Source: UBA5429 sp942493315
GTDB taxonomy: Bacteria; Bacteroidota; Bacteroidia; Bacteroidales; WCHB1-69
Assembly: GCA_942493315.1 (NCBI GenBank)
Contig: OW818690.1
Location: 496,001 to 560,000, forward strand
Length of the DNA: 64,000 bases
Reading direction: 5' to 3'
The notes beneath the pieces are model-generated. The model was not told the DNA's origin. It saw only the letters and a list, made by a program, of their open reading frames with translations, and ran no database searches. A program made the position numbers and the translations under genes. Positions 61,685 through 64,000 of this stretch are shown piece after piece (the first letter of the stretch is position 1; every line of letters begins with the position of its first letter).

Positions 61685-64000
61685 CTATTTCGTTTTCAAA
61701 TCTTCCACCATTTTTTCGTGTAAAATGAGCCTTATTTTGCTTTTGGCTAAGTTATTAGGTTCAATATTAGGATATACTCTGTTGGATAAAAAGATGTAGA
61801 TCAACTCCTCTTTCGGATCTATCCAGAAAACAGTCCCGGTGAATCCTTGATGTCCAAACGTGAGATTGGAAACCTGTTTGGGTAAAATTTCACTCGGTTC
61901 AGCAAAATTGGGGGTATAAAATCCCAAACCTCTTGATTTACAATTGTGAATAGGATAACATGTTGTAAATAATGATACCGTAGCTTCTGACAAATATCTC
62001 TTTCCGTTATAAAGCCCTTTTTGGAGAATCATTAAAGAGAGTTTTCCCATATCTTCAGCTGTAGAAAATAGGCCTGCATTGCCACAAACACCTCCGAAAA
62101 GAGCAGCTGTTTGGTCATGAACATACCCATGAATCACCTGCATTCTGAAGTAAGTGTCATTTTCCGTTGGCGCAATCCTGTTCAAAGCAATTCCTTTTTG
62201 TATTGGGTTGAAACAAGTATTTATCATTCCCATTGGTTTGTAAAACTGGTCGCTTACAAATTGATCCAACGTTTGTCCTGTGATATTTTCAACGATCTCT
62301 TTGAGAAGTAAAAAGCCTAAATCACTGTATTCATACTTTTTTTTACCCAAATTGGTCTCTTTTAACATTTGAAATATTTGTGTTTGAAAAGCTTTGTTCA
62401 GATATAAATTTTGAGCTATCTGAATTGTAAAGGTTTCATTTTGAATATCATTCAAATACAAATAGCGAAGTGAGTCAGAGTCTAATCTCCTATAAAAGGG
62501 TATAAAAGCAGGCAATCCTGAGGTATGAGTCAATAACTCATCTATAGTAATTTTTCCAATGGGACTATTTTCAAAAATAGGTAAATATTGTTCCACTTTA
62601 TCTTTTAATCGAAGTTTATGGTCATCATACAACTTCATCACAGCCAAAGTGGTAGCTGCTGTTTTGGTGATAGAAGCAATGTCATACATAGTTTGAGAAT
62701 CCACTGCTGTTTTTATATCATAATCTAAAAAGCCATAGTTTCTGGAGAACACTGTTTTTCCATTTTTAATAGCCATCACCTGACAACCGGGAAAGTATTG
62801 ATTGTTAATTCCATTCTTCACAATAGAATCGATTTCATCAAGAGTTTTTTGAGAGAGTGAATGGGATTTTGCATTATTTTGGTGTTCCTGAACCGGTTTT
62901 TTTATCTCTTCTGTTACTCCGGATGGAGCCGTATAGGTATTTAGATTATGGTTCCAGTTGGTTCCCGATTTGTATTTTAAAGTGGTTACAGGGAGTACTC
63001 CTTCAAAGAACATTTTGCCAAAAATTCCGTCTAATGCAGCGGAAACACTTATTGGTGTTCTTTGATATCCAATTAAAACTGCACTACATTTAGAAACATC
63101 GCCCCATTGTTCTAAAGCGTAAGGATTTCCAAATAATGCAAGAATCACTTTCTTTGTTTTATTCAATTCATTCGTAAAACGGATCGACTGTGATGAGATC
63201 CCATACTGCTTGGCCGGATTTTGATTGGTAGCACTGTATAAAATGATCACATTTGGATAGGAAGCAAGTTCTTGAATGGCTCTCAACTCTTGTGTTTTTG
63301 TCAATTCTTTATCCAATACTATATATTTGATTTTATGATCCTTACATAACTGAATAGAATAAGGGGTTGTCTCCTGATCTCCAAAAATGACTGCTGCTGT
63401 GTATGTTTTATTGGTGATGGGAATAGCACCGTCATTCGTGATGAGGGTTAATGCTTTGGTTTCAATAGTGGTGATCAGTTCATTGGCTCTTTTTGCTTCT
63501 AAAAGTGCTGAAATATCTGTGGATAAGGGGGTAAAATCGGTAAGTCCAAGATCCTCTTTCAATTGTAATACTTTCAAACATTTTTCATTGATCTCTTTTT
63601 CAGAAATGAGTCCCGATTCAACTGCTTTTTTAATTTCAGGAATGATCACACTCATCTCATTTGGGAGCAATAACATATCGATTCCGGCTACTAAACATTT
63701 GATTTCTGCTTCAGCTCCGTTTTTGTAATATTTTCTCAACCCATCCATCTCCATTCCATCACTTACTATAATCCCTTTATATTCCAATTGGTTTTTAAGT
63801 AATTCTGTAACAATGGGATACGAAAGCGTGGCGATGGAGTTTTCGGAACTGTCCAATGCAGGAATATTGAGATGAGCGACCATAATCATGGGCACATTTA
63901 GTTCTATCATTTTGGTAAATGGATAGATCTCCGTTTCAAAAAGCTGTGATTTGGATTTGGTAATAATAGGTAGCCCTTTATGGGAGTCCACTTCAGTATC
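61685..64000 (-). CDS. GH3 glycosidase / beta-lactamase-fold fusion, 5' end outside the window
   Basis: The visible 771 residues lack the first ~200 of the GH3 domain; the frame is open to base 64000 and reads DTEVDSHKGLP, typical of the GH3 segment after GHGDT. The nucleophile Asp stands in GIIVSDGMEMDGL. The GH3 C-terminal domain follows. From about residue 385 a serine-hydrolase/beta-lactamase domain (class C type) begins: SITK (SxxK), YSDLGF (YxN-like) and GHQGFTGTVFW. Such fusions in Bacteroidota are thought to act on cell-wall muropeptides or amino sugars; GH3 removes N-acetylglucosamine and the second domain may be an esterase or peptidase. Both active sites look intact. Confidence 0.88.
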   Translation of the reverse strand, partial: DTEVDSHKGLPIITKSKSQLFETEIYPFTKMIELNVPMIMVAHLNIPALDSSENSIATLSYPIVTELLKNQLEYKGIIVSDGMEMDGLRKYYKNGAEAEIKCLVAGIDMLLLPNEMSVIIPEIKKAVESGLISEKEINEKCLKVLQLKEDLGLTDFTPLSTDISALLEAKRANELITTIETKALTLITNDGAIPITNKTYTAAVIFGDQETTPYSIQLCKDHKIKYIVLDKELTKTQELRAIQELASYPNVIILYSATNQNPAKQYGISSQSIRFTNELNKTKKVILALFGNPYALEQWGDVSKCSAVLIGYQRTPISVSAALDGIFGKMFFEGVLPVTTLKYKSGTNWNHNLNTYTAPSGVTEEIKKPVQEHQNNAKSHSLSQKTLDEIDSIVKNGINNQYFPGCQVMAIKNGKTVFSRNYGFLDYDIKTAVDSQTMYDIASITKTAATTLAVMKLYDDHKLRLKDKVEQYLPIFENSPIGKITIDELLTHTSGLPAFIPFYRRLDSDSLRYLYLNDIQNETFTIQIAQNLYLNKAFQTQIFQMLKETNLGKKKYEYSDLGFLLLKEIVENITGQTLDQFVSDQFYKPMGMINTCFNPIQKGIALNRIAPTENDTYFRMQVIHGYVHDQTAALFGGVCGNAGLFSTAEDMGKLSLMILQKGLYNGKRYLSEATVSLFTTCYPIHNCKSRGLGFYTPNFAEPSEILPKQVSNLTFGHQGFTGTVFWIDPKEELIYIFLSNRVYPNIEPNNLAKSKIRLILHEKMVEDLKTK

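Overview
The window is AT-rich chromosomal DNA from a member of the Bacteroidota, probably an environmental, uncultured-type member of the Bacteroidales or a related order. Supporting signs are many copies of the Bacteroidota -7 promoter box TAnnTTTG just upstream of genes, two proteins with type IX secretion (T9SS) C-terminal sorting domains, a TonB receptor paired with a DUF4249 lipoprotein, an exosortase N (XrtN) pair, tandem MuiA-family proteins, and a near absence of Shine-Dalgarno sequences. The genus cannot be named from the sequence alone. I found no rRNA or tRNA genes and no intact insertion sequence.

Layout. 1-3125: the end of an outer-membrane barrel gene, a DnaQ-like exonuclease, purK and dtd. 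3126-5213: a GxxExxY gene with its own promoter, set between two large arrays of ~25-bp repeats that belong to one family but point in opposite directions. 5214-9777: an iron alcohol dehydrogenase, a SIMPL protein, an exonuclease, a sugar nucleotidyltransferase and a von Willebrand A protein. 9930-12482: a LytS/LytTR-type two-component pair. 12576-13762: an XRE-Panacea antitoxin with a RelE-like toxin. 13864-16286: a CapA-like protein, a lipocalin and a pyrimidine-dimer glycosylase gene broken by an in-frame TGA. 16367-21402: a TonB receptor, a DUF4249 lipoprotein, a small membrane protein and a PagL-like outer-membrane deacylase.

21409-26341 (minus strand) is the most unusual gene set: DsrC with both redox cysteines, a NarI/DsrM-like membrane protein, an HdrD/DsrK-like iron-sulfur protein, a cysteine-desulfurase-like enzyme and a thioredoxin-fold lipoprotein. 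No dsrAB is present. It looks like a compact membrane-coupled sulfur-relay circuit. 26383-33877: a T9SS protein, a glycosyltransferase, an MscS channel, then exosortase N and its VIT-domain partner, which ends in a PEP-CTERM-like tail.

33878-36880 is mainly non-coding and full of repeats: minisatellites, a long imperfect palindrome, a GC-rich island, an array of eight 115-bp units that are themselves dimers, and a 260-bp direct duplication that carries a promoter ahead of each of two small secreted-protein genes. 37561-46077: GNAT, two MuiA paralogues, a lipoprotein, an AddA-like helicase-nuclease and tsaD. 46092-64000: TamB, an AI-2E family permease, a glycosyltransferase, agmatinase, a large T9SS adhesin-like protein, a propeller-like secreted protein, lipoproteins (one with an OmpA domain and TPRs), and a GH3/beta-lactamase-fold fusion cut by the window edge.

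A recurring theme is that intergenic gaps are filled by a small set of word-like minisatellites, each found at two or more places. Three of them supply the stop codon of the neighbouring gene. Starts given here are often internal to the longest open frame, chosen from signal peptides, family N-termini and promoter positions.
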